Shown here: piece by piece, positions 50,561-59,786 of the stretch
Layout: each line of letters begins with the position of its first letter
Numbering within the stretch: the first letter of the stretch is position 1
From: Pseudomonadales bacterium
GTDB lineage: Bacteria; Pseudomonadota; Gammaproteobacteria; Pseudomonadales; Pseudohongiellaceae
DNA length: 64,000 nucleotides
Reading direction: 5' to 3'
Assembly: GCA_024234365.1 (NCBI GenBank)
Contig: JACKOK010000003.1
Location: 310,001-374,000, forward strand
Translations under genes and position numbers: made by a program
Notes under the pieces: generated by a model
Told to the model about the DNA's origin: nothing
The model's database searches: none
The model's input: the letters and a program-made list of their open reading frames with translations, nothing else

Positions 50561-51730
50561 ATGAAATTCGTAGATGAAGCAGAGATTACCGTCGAGGCCG
50601 GCAGAGGCGGCAACGGCTGTATGAGCTTTCGCCGGGAAAAATTTGTTGCCAAGGGCGGGCCCAATGGCGGCGATGGCGGTGATGGCGGCAGTGTCTATCT
50701 GCTGGGTGACAGTGGTCTCAACACCCTGGTGGATTTTCGCTTCCAGCCCCGCTACCGGGCGCAGTCCGGCCAGGGCGGGATGAGCAGCAACTGCACGGGG
50801 CGCAGCGGCGAGGACCTGGTGGTCCGGGTGCCGGTGGGCACCAGCGTGGTGGACGCCGATACCGAGGAGTTCATGGCCGATATCTCTGCGCACGGCATGC
50901 AGGTGAAAGTCGCCAGGGGCGGAGTGCACGGCTTGGGCAATACCCGCTTCAAATCCAGCACTAATCGTACGCCGACCAAAACCACCAAGGGCACGCCGGG
51001 CGAGTTCCGCACACTACAGCTGACCCTGAAGGTATTGGCGGATGTCGGCTTGCTGGGCATGCCCAATGCCGGCAAGTCCACCTTGATTCGCGCCGTCTCC
51101 TCGGCCCGCCCCAAGGTAGCCGACTATCCGTTTACCACGCTGGTGCCCAATCTGGGCGTGGTGCGGGTGGGCAGCGAACGCAGCTTCGTCATGGCCGATA
51201 TCCCCGGCGTGATCGAGGGGGCCTCGGAAGGGGCCGGGCTTGGTTTCCGCTTCCTGAAGCATCTGTCGCGTACACGCCTGTTGCTGCACCTGCTGGATGT
51301 GGCACCGCTGGACGGTTCCGATCCGGTGATCCACGCACGCCAGATCGTCGAGGAGCTGGAGAAATTCAGCCCCACCATGGCGAAGAAGGAGCGCTGGCTG
51401 GTGCTCAACAAATTTGATCTCGTGCCCGAAGAGGAACGGGACGCGCTGGAGGCCCGTATCCGCGAGGAACTGCCGTGGCCGGGGCGTATCTTCCGCATTA
51501 CCGCCATCAACGGAGAGGGCTGTGACGTGCTGAGCCAGGAAATCATGCGCTCGGTTGAGGAGCATCGCGAACGCCTGCTGGAGGATGAAGAGTACCAGGA
51601 AGCACAGGCCGAGTTTGATCGTGAAATGGAATACGAGATTCGCAAGAGCATCGAAAGAAGCAAGGCGGCACGCCGGGCGCAGGATGAGGATTTCGATGAT
51701 TTTGACGAGGATTTCGAGGACGATTACTAG
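50561..51730 (+). CDS. obgE: Obg GTPase (CgtA), ribosome assembly
   Basis: Essential GTPase that binds the 50S subunit and links ribosome maturation to stress. 389 residues: glycine-rich Obg fold (1-158; EAGRGGNGCMSFRREKFVAK, GGDGGDGG), then the G domain with G1 GMPNAGKST, the switch region DYPFTTLVPNLG, G3 DIPGVIEGAS and G4 NKFD. An acidic C-terminal tail (DEDFDDFDEDFEDDY) is typical of gammaproteobacterial ObgE. It lies 43 bp before proB. Confidence 0.97.
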   Translation: MKFVDEAEITVEAGRGGNGCMSFRREKFVAKGGPNGGDGGDGGSVYLLGDSGLNTLVDFRFQPRYRAQSGQGGMSSNCTGRSGEDLVVRVPVGTSVVDADTEEFMADISAHGMQVKVARGGVHGLGNTRFKSSTNRTPTKTTKGTPGEFRTLQLTLKVLADVGLLGMPNAGKSTLIRAVSSARPKVADYPFTTLVPNLGVVRVGSERSFVMADIPGVIEGASEGAGLGFRFLKHLSRTRLLLHLLDVAPLDGSDPVIHARQIVEELEKFSPTMAKKERWLVLNKFDLVPEEERDALEARIREELPWPGRIFRITAINGEGCDVLSQEIMRSVEEHRERLLEDEEYQEAQAEFDREMEYEIRKSIERSKAARRAQDEDFDDFDEDFEDDY

Positions 51731-51773
51731 CACTCTGTCGGGGCAGTGATGCCTCGGGGTGGGATGAGCGAAG

Positions 51774-52892
51774 ATGCGCAAGAATTTGCTGAAAACACGG
51801 CGCTGGGTCATCAAGATCGGCAGCTCCCTGATTACCAATAACGGCCTGGGGCTTGATCAGGAGGCCATTGCTGCCTGGGTACAGCAGCTGGTGGCTCTGC
51901 AGCAGCAGGGCATTCAGGTGGTGCTGGTGTCCTCCGGGGCGGTCGCCGAGGGCGTTGCCCGTCTCGGCCTCAAGAAACGTCCCAAGGAGATTCATCTGCA
52001 GCAGGCTGCTGCGGCAGTGGGGCAGATGGGCTTGATTCAGACCTACGAGAGCTTCTTTACCCGTTACGGCGTGCACACCGCACAGATTCTGCTCACGCAT
52101 GACGATCTTTCCAATCGCACGCGCTATCTCAATGCCCGCAGTACGCTGACGACCCTGGTGGATATGAGGGTCATTCCCGTGATCAACGAAAACGATACGG
52201 TGGCAACCGCCGAGCTGTGTTTTGGCGACAATGACACGCTGGGAGCGCTGGTGGCGAACCTGGTCAATGCGGACGCGCTCGTGATCCTGACGGATCAGAA
52301 GGGGCTGCATAGTACCGATCCGCGCAAGGATCCGACGGCACCGGTGATCAGCACCGCCATGGCGGGAGACCCCAGTCTGACGGCGATGGCTGGCAGCAGC
52401 AACAATGTGGGGCGCGGAGGCATGGTCACCAAGGTTTCCGCGGCCAAGCTCGCGGCGCGTTCAGGGGCCTGTACCTTGATTGCCAACGGTCGTGAGCCAG
52501 AAGTTCTGCTGCGTCTGGCGGCGGGGCAAGAGATTGGTACGCTGTTGCTGCCCGAAAAACAGCCCGTGGCCGCGCGCAAGCAGTGGTTGGCGGGGCAGCT
52601 CAAGCCCAAGGGGCGTCTGATACTGGATGCCGGTGCGGTGAAGGTGTTGCAGCATTCCGGGCGCAGTCTGTTACCCGTGGGGGTGATTGGCAGTGAGGGG
52701 CGTTTCGAGCGCGGTGACGTGGTGACCTGTGTGGATGAGCAGGGGCAGGAGATTGCCCGTGGTCTGGTGAACTACGACAGCCAGGAACTCAGCCGCCTGC
52801 TGCGTGTGTCGAGTGACCGCATTGAGGAACTGCTGGGCTATGCCGGTGAGGAAGAGGTCGTGCACCGCGACAATCTGGTGTTGCTGGAATAA
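51774..52892 (+). CDS. proB: Glutamate 5-kinase ProB
   Basis: First enzyme of proline synthesis: phosphorylates the gamma-carboxyl of glutamate. 372 residues: amino-acid kinase domain (1-260) with RRWVIKIGSSLITNNG, VSSGAVAEGVARLG, INENDTVATAELCFGDND and GRGGMVTKVSAAKLA, then a C-terminal PUA domain (about 278-370) with GRLILDAGAVKVLQHSGRSL and GEEEVVHRDNLVLLE. obgE-proB order is as in Pseudomonas. Confidence 0.97.
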   Translation: MRKNLLKTRRWVIKIGSSLITNNGLGLDQEAIAAWVQQLVALQQQGIQVVLVSSGAVAEGVARLGLKKRPKEIHLQQAAAAVGQMGLIQTYESFFTRYGVHTAQILLTHDDLSNRTRYLNARSTLTTLVDMRVIPVINENDTVATAELCFGDNDTLGALVANLVNADALVILTDQKGLHSTDPRKDPTAPVISTAMAGDPSLTAMAGSSNNVGRGGMVTKVSAAKLAARSGACTLIANGREPEVLLRLAAGQEIGTLLLPEKQPVAARKQWLAGQLKPKGRLILDAGAVKVLQHSGRSLLPVGVIGSEGRFERGDVVTCVDEQGQEIARGLVNYDSQELSRLLRVSSDRIEELLGYAGEEEVVHRDNLVLLE

Positions 52893-52917
52893 GCTCTCAG
52901 CGCTTTTTTGCAGGCAT

Positions 52918-52945
52918 GAAAAAACCGGCTAATGCCGGTTTTTTC
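52918..52945. terminator. Bidirectional terminator between proB and rpsT
   Basis: GAAAAAACCGGC and GCCGGTTTTTTC flank a TAAT loop, giving an A-run on one side and a T-run on the other. It serves both convergent genes. Confidence 0.92.
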
Positions 52946-52972
52946 GCATTCAGACGTCCTGAAGAGGGGGGA

Positions 52973-53242
52973 TCAGGCGGCTTTCAGGGCCAGGACGGCA
53001 GCATTCAGGCGGCTCTTGTGACGGGCTGCCTTGTTCTTGTGAATGATGCCTTTGTCCGCCATTCTGTCGATGACAGGAACGGCAGCCTTGTAAGCTGTGG
53101 ACGCTGCTTCGTAGTCACCTGTCTGGATTGCCGCGATGACTTTCTTCAGGTAGGTACGAACCATTGAGCGAAAGCTTGCGTTGTGACGACGACGTACTTC
53201 ACCCTGACGGGCGCGCTTTCGAGCTTGTGCAGAGTTAGCCAA
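52973..53242 (-). CDS. rpsT: 30S ribosomal protein S20
   Basis: 89 residues, full length for bS20: ANSAQARKRARQGEVRRRHN at the N-terminus, FRSMVRTYLKKVIAAIQ, and the C-terminus HKNKAARHKSRLNAAVLAL. The start codon is TTG at 53242, preceded by AAAGGAG at 6-bp spacing. E. coli rpsT also uses UUG, where the poor start is part of its translational autocontrol. No ATG fits. Confidence 0.97.
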   Translation of the reverse strand: MANSAQARKRARQGEVRRRHNASFRSMVRTYLKKVIAAIQTGDYEAASTAYKAAVPVIDRMADKGIIHKNKAARHKSRLNAAVLALKAA

Positions 53243-53395
53243 CTGGTGCTCCTTTGTTGCAGATGCAATGCTTGTTGAATACGGTTCACGGGATGTCTGC
53301 TTCTTCTGCTATTCAGCAAGGGGGAGTCAGACCTGGCGAGGCAATGCCCCGGCAGCCGAATTTAAGACGCGGTACTATGCCGATTTAAAGTGGTG

Positions 53396-53423
53396 TTGTC
53401 AAGGCTGGGTTCGGCACTATAAT
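53396..53423 (+). promoter_or_regulatory. fabV promoter
   Basis: TTGTCA at 53396-53401, a 16-bp spacer and a perfect TATAAT at 53418-53423, about 73 bp before the fabV ATG. Confidence 0.75.
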
Positions 53424-53496
53424 GGCCGCCTTTCACGCAGAGTCCGCCCTGTGAATGTCGGACAAGCCACAGATTTTACTGGAGAAAGGACGTTTT

Positions 53497-54681
53497 ATGA
53501 TTATCAAGCCGAAAGTACGCGGGTTCATTTGTATCAATGCTCATCCCCAGGGCTGTGCCGCCAATGTGGCAGAGCAGATTGCGTACACGCAGGCCAAAGG
53601 GCCTGTCGCAGGTGGGCCCAAGAACGTTCTGGTTCTGGGCTGTTCCACGGGTTACGGTCTCGCCTCTCGCATTACGGCAGCCTTTGGCAGCGGTGCCAGA
53701 ACCCTGGGGGTCTGCTTCGAGAAGCCGCCCACCGAGACCAAGACAGCCTCTGCCGGCTATTACAACACGGCTGCCTTCCACGCCGAGGCAGAAGCGGCCG
53801 GGCTGTACGCCCAGACCATCAACGGTGATGCCTTTTCCCAGGCCTGCAAGGAGCAGGTGGTAGAGAAGATTCGTCAGGACATGGGCAAAGTGGACCTGGT
53901 GGTCTATAGCCTGGCCGCCCCCCGCCGCACCGACCCGGTCAGCGGTGAGGTCTACTCTTCCGTGCTCAAGCCCATCGGCAATGCCTACACGGCCAAGAAC
54001 CTGAACACGGACACCCTCAAGATTGCAGACATCACCATAGAGCCGGCCTCCGACGAGGAAATTGCGGCTACCGTGAAGGTCATGGGCGGAGAGGATTGGG
54101 AGCTGTGGATGCAGGCGCTGGCAGAGGCGGATGTGCTGGCCGATGCCTGCCAGACCGTGGCCTATACCTATCTGGGCGATAAACTGACCTGGCCGATTTA
54201 CGGGCATGCCACCATCGGCAAGGCCAAGGAAGACCTGGACCGTGCCTCCCGTGCCATTCAGTCACAACTGAAACTGATTCAGGGCGATGCCCGTGTCGCG
54301 GTGCTGAAGGCGCTGGTGACCCAGGCCAGTTCCGCCATTCCGGTCATGCCGCTGTATCTGTCCATTCTCATTCGCGTGATGACGGAAGAGGGCAGTGAAG
54401 AGGGGTGCATCGAACAGATCCAGCGTCTGTACACCGAATGCCTGTATAACGATGAGCCGCGACTGGACGACAAGGGCCGCTTCCGTGTGGACGACCGTGA
54501 ACTCAATCCGGCCGTCCAGGCGCGTGTGGAGAAGATCTGGGATCAGGTGACAGAGGAGAACCTCTTCGAACTGACCGCATTCAAGACCTACCAGTCTGAA
54601 TTCCTCAAGCTGTTCGGCTTCGGCGTTGAAGGCGTGGATTACGATGCCGAGACTTCGCCGCTGGTCAACCATAACTTCTGA
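53497..54681 (+). CDS. fabV: Enoyl-ACP reductase FabV
   Basis: NADH-dependent enoyl-ACP reductase catalysing the last step of each fatty-acid elongation cycle; the FabV type is typically insensitive to triclosan. 394 residues. The N-terminus IIKPKVRGFICINAHPQGCA, cofactor loop VLVLGCSTGYGLASR and the catalytic pair Tyr235 and Lys244 (Y-x8-K, in PIYGHATIGKAKED) are present. The ATG at 53497 follows AAAGGA; the open frame reaches 53455 without support. Whether this is the sole enoyl reductase of the genome is not visible here. Confidence 0.96.
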   Translation: MIIKPKVRGFICINAHPQGCAANVAEQIAYTQAKGPVAGGPKNVLVLGCSTGYGLASRITAAFGSGARTLGVCFEKPPTETKTASAGYYNTAAFHAEAEAAGLYAQTINGDAFSQACKEQVVEKIRQDMGKVDLVVYSLAAPRRTDPVSGEVYSSVLKPIGNAYTAKNLNTDTLKIADITIEPASDEEIAATVKVMGGEDWELWMQALAEADVLADACQTVAYTYLGDKLTWPIYGHATIGKAKEDLDRASRAIQSQLKLIQGDARVAVLKALVTQASSAIPVMPLYLSILIRVMTEEGSEEGCIEQIQRLYTECLYNDEPRLDDKGRFRVDDRELNPAVQARVEKIWDQVTEENLFELTAFKTYQSEFLKLFGFGVEGVDYDAETSPLVNHNF

Positions 54682-54729
54682 TTTGTTCCGGGTTAAGCCC
54701 GGCTCGCCGGCAACATCCGCTGTGCCGCC

Positions 54730-55407
54730 TCAGGGCGTGCGCAGCCGGGTGTTCAGCCAGGGCTCGAGCGTTTCCCATTCCATCTGAAACATATGCGGGG
54801 CCATGAACACCAGCCCGGCATCCACTTCCGCCCCGGCTTTGCGCAGGGTCTGCTCCGTTTCCTCCAGGCGCGCAAACCAGCTCATCTCGTCCTGATCGCC
54901 AATGCGCAGATAGATCGGCATGCCTTTGAGGGCATCGACATTCACGTCACGGGAGACCAGTGCCGGCACGGCCATCACTCCTCGGTAGCGCTCGGGATCA
55001 GCCGAGGCAATTTCCAGTGCGGACATGCCGCCATTGGAGATGCCGGCCAGCAGGGTGCGCCCTTTGCGGATATTGTTGTCCTGCTGCAAGGCATCGATCA
55101 GCAGGGGGATGAGGGCGTTGTTGCTGCCGCGAAAGGAACGTCGATTGGGCGAGACCGGAATGGCCACGGCCCAACCACGCTGTTTCATTTCCTCTCCCAG
55201 CCAATAGTAGAGGTCGCGGGCAAGTGCTTCATCGCCCGAGCCACCCGGCATCAGGATCACGAGGTCTGCCGGTGTCGTCTCAGGCATGAGCACATAGACG
55301 CCAAGGCTCGTGCCGTTTGCAAGCGTCACCTCCCGGCGCTGTGCAAAGGCGGTGACACTCACCAGGGACAGAAACAGCACGAGTAGCGCGCGGGAAAGTG
55401 GTGACAT
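54730..55407 (-). CDS. Exported alpha/beta hydrolase
   Basis: 225 residues with a signal peptide ending TAFAQ|RR. The hydrolase fold has an oxyanion-loop-like LMPGGSGDEALA, nucleophile Ser in LAGISNGGMSA (G-x-S-x-G), Asp in IGDQDEMSW and His in FMAPHMFQMEW. Probably a periplasmic esterase or carboxylesterase; substrate unknown. Convergent with fabV. Confidence 0.8.
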   Translation of the reverse strand: MSPLSRALLVLFLSLVSVTAFAQRREVTLANGTSLGVYVLMPETTPADLVILMPGGSGDEALARDLYYWLGEEMKQRGWAVAIPVSPNRRSFRGSNNALIPLLIDALQQDNNIRKGRTLLAGISNGGMSALEIASADPERYRGVMAVPALVSRDVNVDALKGMPIYLRIGDQDEMSWFARLEETEQTLRKAGAEVDAGLVFMAPHMFQMEWETLEPWLNTRLRTP

Positions 55408-55644
55408 AAAAACCCCAGTGGAACTATTGGTATTTGCGGGCCTTTCTCAAGCCCCTGACAAGCTGCCGCTACTTTACTCCGAATCGAAACGGATTGGCGA
55501 GAAAGGGCGTTCTCAAATTGTGTGGGTTTGCAAGAGTCTGCGAACAAAATATATAGTGGGGGCGCTCTCTTGACCGCCACAGGGTGCGTCACTACCATGC
55601 GCGCCGTTAGCCCCCCCACATGCTTTGCAGGTGCCGTGTTGCCT

Positions 55645-58248
55645 ATGCGTATTTCGACCCTGTTAGTCGCGCTGCTATTCGCCGTTGTCACGTTTTTTAT
55701 CTGGGCGCTGATCAATCGCCCCACTCAGGTAGTGCCCTGGCCGGAGCAGGTCAGCGGTTTTGCCTTTTCCCCCTTCCAGCGCGGTCAGGATGCCATCGTG
55801 AATATCATGCCGTCGCGGGAAGAAATCCGTGCCGATATTGCACTGCTGGCAGATAAATCCCGCGCGCTGCGCACCTACTCTAGTCTTGGCACGCTCGCAG
55901 AGATTCCCGCGTTGGCAGACGAATATGGCATGCAGGTCACTCAGGGCATCTGGCTGGGAACGGACCCCTTGGTCAACCAACAGGAGATCGAGGCAGGCAT
56001 TGCGCTGGCCAATCGCTACGACAATATCACCCATGTCATGGTGGGCAATGAAACCTTTTTGCGCGGCGAATTCGGAGTTGCCGATCTTGCCGTGCTTCTG
56101 GAGCGGGTGAGGGCGCAGGTGTCCCAGCCTGTCAGTACCGCTGAGCCCTGGCATGTCTGGTTGCGTTACCCGGAGCTGGCCGAGCACGTGGATTTCATCA
56201 GCGTTCACCTGTTGCCCTACTGGGAGGGCATCGGTGTCGACGTGGCCGTGGACTATATTCTCGAGAAGATGCAGGAGCTGCAGGCGGCCTTCCCGGACAA
56301 ACCCATCATGATTGGCGAGGTGGGCTGGCCCTCGGACGGACGCACCCGCGAGGCGGCGGTCGCCAGTGAGGCGAACGAGGCGCTGTTCCTGCGGCGCTTT
56401 CTCGATCGCGCTGCCCGGCTGCATTACGACTATTTCCTGATGGAGGCTTTCGATCAGCCCTGGAAGGCGCAGAACGAAGGCGGTGTCGGTGCCTACTGGG
56501 GCGTATACGATGTGGATCGCAAGCCCAAGTTTTCCTTTGCCGAACCGATCGTGCGCGTGCCGGACTGGCATGTGCTGGCCGTCATTTCGATTCTCACCTC
56601 GGTCATCATGTTGGGTATCTTCTGTCTCAACAGCAAAACCCTGAAGACCAAGGGGCATGGGCTGCTGGCACTGGTCGCCTCCGGCACGGCGACGGTGCTG
56701 GTGTGGATCATCTACGATTATTCCCAGCAATATCTCACGTTCACCTCGCTGATTGTGGGGGCCTTGCTGGTGATCGGCATGCTCGGCGTGGTGACGATTC
56801 TGCTGACCGAGGCGCATGAATGGGCCGAGGCGCACTGGTACACCGTGCGCAGGCGTCAGATGCAACCAGGGAAGCTGAACCCGGCGCATATCCCGAAGGT
56901 CTCCATTCATGTGCCGGCCTATAACGAACCGGCAGAAATGATGATTGAAACGCTCGATGCACTGGCTGCGCTCGACTATCCTGATTTCGAGGTGCTGGTG
57001 ATCGACAATAACACCCGCGACGAGGCGGTGTGGCGTCCGGTGCAACAGCACTGCGAAAAACTGGGTGCCAGGTTCCGCTTTTTCCATGTGGCTCCCTTGT
57101 CCGGTTTCAAGGCGGGTGCCCTGAACTTCGCCCTGCGTCATACACACCCCGATGCCGACATCATCGCGGCCATCGACAGTGACTATCAGGTGGAACCCAA
57201 CTGGTTAAGCGAGCTGGTGGGTGCCTTCGAGAACCCGCGCATGGCCATCGTGCAATCGCCACAGGATTACCGCGATCAGGATGCCAACGCCTTCAAGTCC
57301 ATGTGTTTTGCCGAGTATCGCGGTTTCTTCGAGATCGGCATGGTGACGCGCAATGAACGCAACGCCATTATTCAACACGGCACCATGACACTGGTGCGCC
57401 GCCGCGTGCTCGAAGAGGTGGGTGGCTGGGGCGAATGGTGCATCACCGAGGATGCCGAACTGGGGTTGCGCATCTTCGAGGCAGGCTATGAGGCGATGTA
57501 CCTGTCCTACAGTTACGGCCGTGGCCTGATGCCGGATACCTTTGTGGATTACAAGAAACAACGTTTTCGCTGGGCGTATGGGGCGATGCAGATTCTGCGT
57601 CGTCACACCGCACAGTTGTTCCGTGCCAGTCCCTCGGCACTGACCAATGGCCAGCGTTATCATTTTCTTGCAGGTTGGTTGCCGTGGATTGCGGATGGTT
57701 TCAATCTGGTGTTCAACCTCGCCGCCATTGCGTGGTCGCTGGCAATGATCGTCGCGCCCACGCAGATCGATGCGCCACTGGTGATGTTTTCGGTGCTGCC
57801 GCTGTCGCTGTTCGTGTTCAAGCTGTCGAAGATGGTCTATCTCTATCGCTCACGGGTGAAGGCGAATCTGCGTCAGACGCTGGCAGCCGCCATTGCTGGC
57901 CTGGCCTTGTCACACACGGTTGGCCTGGCCACCCTGAAAGGGCTGTTTACCGACAATATGCCCTTCCTGCGCACGCCCAAGCTGAGACAACCCTCTGCGC
58001 TTGTGCAGGCGCTGGCAGCGGTGCGGGAAGAAAGCTTGATGTTGCTCAGCCTGCTGGCGGTGGTCACGATGCTGTTGCTGGTCCCGCGCGAATACGGCAG
58101 CCCCGATCTGCGTATCTGGAGCCTGGTGTTGCTGATTCAGGCGATACCCTATGCGGCGGCGGTGTTCGTCTCCTTCGTCAGTGTGTTCCGCTGGCCGGCC
58201 TGTCTGCTGGGGCGTGGCATCAAACGCAATCTTCCCGCGCGCGTGTAA
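55645..58248 (+). CDS. ndvB: GH17-GT2 membrane beta-glucan synthase, NdvB-like
   Basis: Fusion protein of about 867 residues, close in length and layout to Pseudomonas NdvB. A signal-anchor helix (RISTLLVALLFAVVTFFIWA) is followed by a GH17-like domain (about 30-300) with Glu in VGNETFLRGE and in IGEVGWPSDG, the expected acid and nucleophile. Two helices precede a family-2 glycosyltransferase with DIIAAIDSDYQVE (DxD), CITEDAELGLRI (TED) and KQRFRWAYGAMQ (QxxRW). C-terminal helices form the membrane channel. Likely product: periplasmic or exported beta-1,3-glucan. An ATG at 55597 is an alternative start. Confidence 0.85.
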   Translation: MRISTLLVALLFAVVTFFIWALINRPTQVVPWPEQVSGFAFSPFQRGQDAIVNIMPSREEIRADIALLADKSRALRTYSSLGTLAEIPALADEYGMQVTQGIWLGTDPLVNQQEIEAGIALANRYDNITHVMVGNETFLRGEFGVADLAVLLERVRAQVSQPVSTAEPWHVWLRYPELAEHVDFISVHLLPYWEGIGVDVAVDYILEKMQELQAAFPDKPIMIGEVGWPSDGRTREAAVASEANEALFLRRFLDRAARLHYDYFLMEAFDQPWKAQNEGGVGAYWGVYDVDRKPKFSFAEPIVRVPDWHVLAVISILTSVIMLGIFCLNSKTLKTKGHGLLALVASGTATVLVWIIYDYSQQYLTFTSLIVGALLVIGMLGVVTILLTEAHEWAEAHWYTVRRRQMQPGKLNPAHIPKVSIHVPAYNEPAEMMIETLDALAALDYPDFEVLVIDNNTRDEAVWRPVQQHCEKLGARFRFFHVAPLSGFKAGALNFALRHTHPDADIIAAIDSDYQVEPNWLSELVGAFENPRMAIVQSPQDYRDQDANAFKSMCFAEYRGFFEIGMVTRNERNAIIQHGTMTLVRRRVLEEVGGWGEWCITEDAELGLRIFEAGYEAMYLSYSYGRGLMPDTFVDYKKQRFRWAYGAMQILRRHTAQLFRASPSALTNGQRYHFLAGWLPWIADGFNLVFNLAAIAWSLAMIVAPTQIDAPLVMFSVLPLSLFVFKLSKMVYLYRSRVKANLRQTLAAAIAGLALSHTVGLATLKGLFTDNMPFLRTPKLRQPSALVQALAAVREESLMLLSLLAVVTMLLLVPREYGSPDLRIWSLVLLIQAIPYAAAVFVSFVSVFRWPACLLGRGIKRNLPARV

Positions 58249-58264
58249 GCGGTAATTTCCTGGG

Positions 58265-58443
58265 TTGTAGGAGCCAGCCCTGCTGGCGATGAGATTTGAT
58301 TCGGCGCGACATCAATCGCCTGCAGGGCAGGCTCCTACGGTCTGGCAGAAGCTGGACGATATTGTAGGAGCCAGCCCTGCTGGCGATGAGATTTGATTCA
58401 GCGCGATATCAATCGCCTGCAGGGCAGGCTTCTACGGTCTGGC
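58265..58443. repeat. REP-like pair, two 82-bp units
   Basis: Two copies of an 82-bp unit (58265-58346, 58362-58443), 97 bp apart and differing at only three positions. Each starts TTGTAGGAGCCAGCCCTGCT and carries the complementary arm AGGGCAGGCTCCTAC, so each can form a hairpin. Typical of Pseudomonas-like REP palindromes. The second ends 1 bp before the stop codon of the convergent transporter gene. Confidence 0.88.
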
Positions 58444-58444
58444 C

Positions 58445-59677
58445 TTACAGGGTGCTCAGCCACCACACGATATAGCCCAGCGCAAACACCGTCAGGTAGA
58501 TCAACCCCACCCAGGCCAGTGCATTCATGCCTCGGGAGATGTGGGTTTTGCGCACGAGATCGAAGTTCAGCCAGGCGAAGAACGGTGTTGTGATGAAGGC
58601 CAGTGTCATGGCAAAGCTCAACATCGGTGCCAGTGCGCTCTGGAAGAACAGGATGATCGCCATGCCCGCCAGCGCCTGTGCCACAATCCAGGCATTCAGC
58701 GTCCAGCGCCTGGGCTCTGCGTCCGTGTTGCGCAGCAGATGGAAGGAATCGTCCAGTGTGCGGGCATAGCCATCCATGACCGCCAGGGTGGTGCCGAACA
58801 TGCACATGAATGCGATGGCGGCCACCAGATAGCGAGCCCAGTCGCCGATGGTCGCGGCATACATGGAGACCAATTGCTGGGCAAAGGCCGCACTGGCCAG
58901 GGCAATCTCCTGGTTCGAACCATGCTGCACCAGCGCGCCCAGCGCCAGGAAGACAACTGCCAGCAGCACCGCTACGCCGTAACCCACATTAAAATCGAAC
59001 AGTGCATCCTGCAGCGTCACGGTGGTCAGGCGCTGCTTTGAACGTGTCCACAGCGAGCTGATGGCGGATATCTCAATGGGCACCGGCATCCAGCCGATCA
59101 TGGCCACCAGAAAGGCCAGGGCCGAGAGTTGCCAGGGCGACGGGCTGACAAAATCCGGTGGCACCGCAGGGCCACGTTGCCAGGCGATGAGCACCGCAAA
59201 AATCGTGGTCAGGGTCAGCACCAGCATGATGACCTTGGACAGCCTGTCCAGCAGCTTGTAATGCCCGGCCAGCAGAATGAGCAGGCAGACGCCCAGCAAC
59301 AGCCAGCACAGCGTTGTCAGCGACAGTTGCCAGGGAATGAAGTATTGCAGAAGGCTCGCGGTAAGAATCAGTACGCCTGCCGTGTTGACTACTGCCGCCA
59401 CCACGTTCAGCGCGGTGAATCCGATCAGTGTCCAGCGCCCTTTGCGCAGATAACCGTGAATCAGGCTCTCGTTCTCACGCAGCGTGTATTGCACGCCGAA
59501 GCGGAAGAACGGGTATTTCAGCAGGTTGACCAGCAGAATCAGCCAGAGCAGTTGCCAGCCGAACAGGGCGCCGGCCTGAGTGGAGGCAACCAGATGGGAG
59601 CCACCCACTGCCGCTGAGGACATCACCAAGCCAGGGCCCATCGCCCGCCAGCGGGATTGCATCTGTGTTTTTTCCAT
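58445..59677 (-). CDS. Nramp-like divalent-metal transporter, divergent
   Basis: Membrane protein of 410 residues with about 11 helices, related to the Nramp/SLC11 fold. The metal-site motifs differ from the canonical ones: helix 1 reads GPGLVMSSAAVGGSHLVAST, without Asp-Pro-Gly-Asn, and helix 6 reads GWMPVPIEISAISSLW, with Met-Pro but no His. It could carry another ion or have lost proton coupling. ATG 59677 is preferred over GTG 59710. The substrate cannot be told from sequence. Confidence 0.78.
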   Translation of the reverse strand: MEKTQMQSRWRAMGPGLVMSSAAVGGSHLVASTQAGALFGWQLLWLILLVNLLKYPFFRFGVQYTLRENESLIHGYLRKGRWTLIGFTALNVVAAVVNTAGVLILTASLLQYFIPWQLSLTTLCWLLLGVCLLILLAGHYKLLDRLSKVIMLVLTLTTIFAVLIAWQRGPAVPPDFVSPSPWQLSALAFLVAMIGWMPVPIEISAISSLWTRSKQRLTTVTLQDALFDFNVGYGVAVLLAVVFLALGALVQHGSNQEIALASAAFAQQLVSMYAATIGDWARYLVAAIAFMCMFGTTLAVMDGYARTLDDSFHLLRNTDAEPRRWTLNAWIVAQALAGMAIILFFQSALAPMLSFAMTLAFITTPFFAWLNFDLVRKTHISRGMNALAWVGLIYLTVFALGYIVWWLSTL

Positions 59678-59786
59678 GAGTGCCTGTTCTTCTTTTGGCG
59701 GGGCACGCACGCCCCGGGACGGAATCAGCGCGCATCATACAGGGCGGGGCGCGGCGGACTCAAGGCAGCTTGCCCGGGGGCAGCCG

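Noticed and set aside
53268..53828. 186-aa plus-strand ORF ahead of and overlapping fabV
   Set aside because: Runs in another frame through the fabV promoter and 5' coding region; no domain and no ribosome site.
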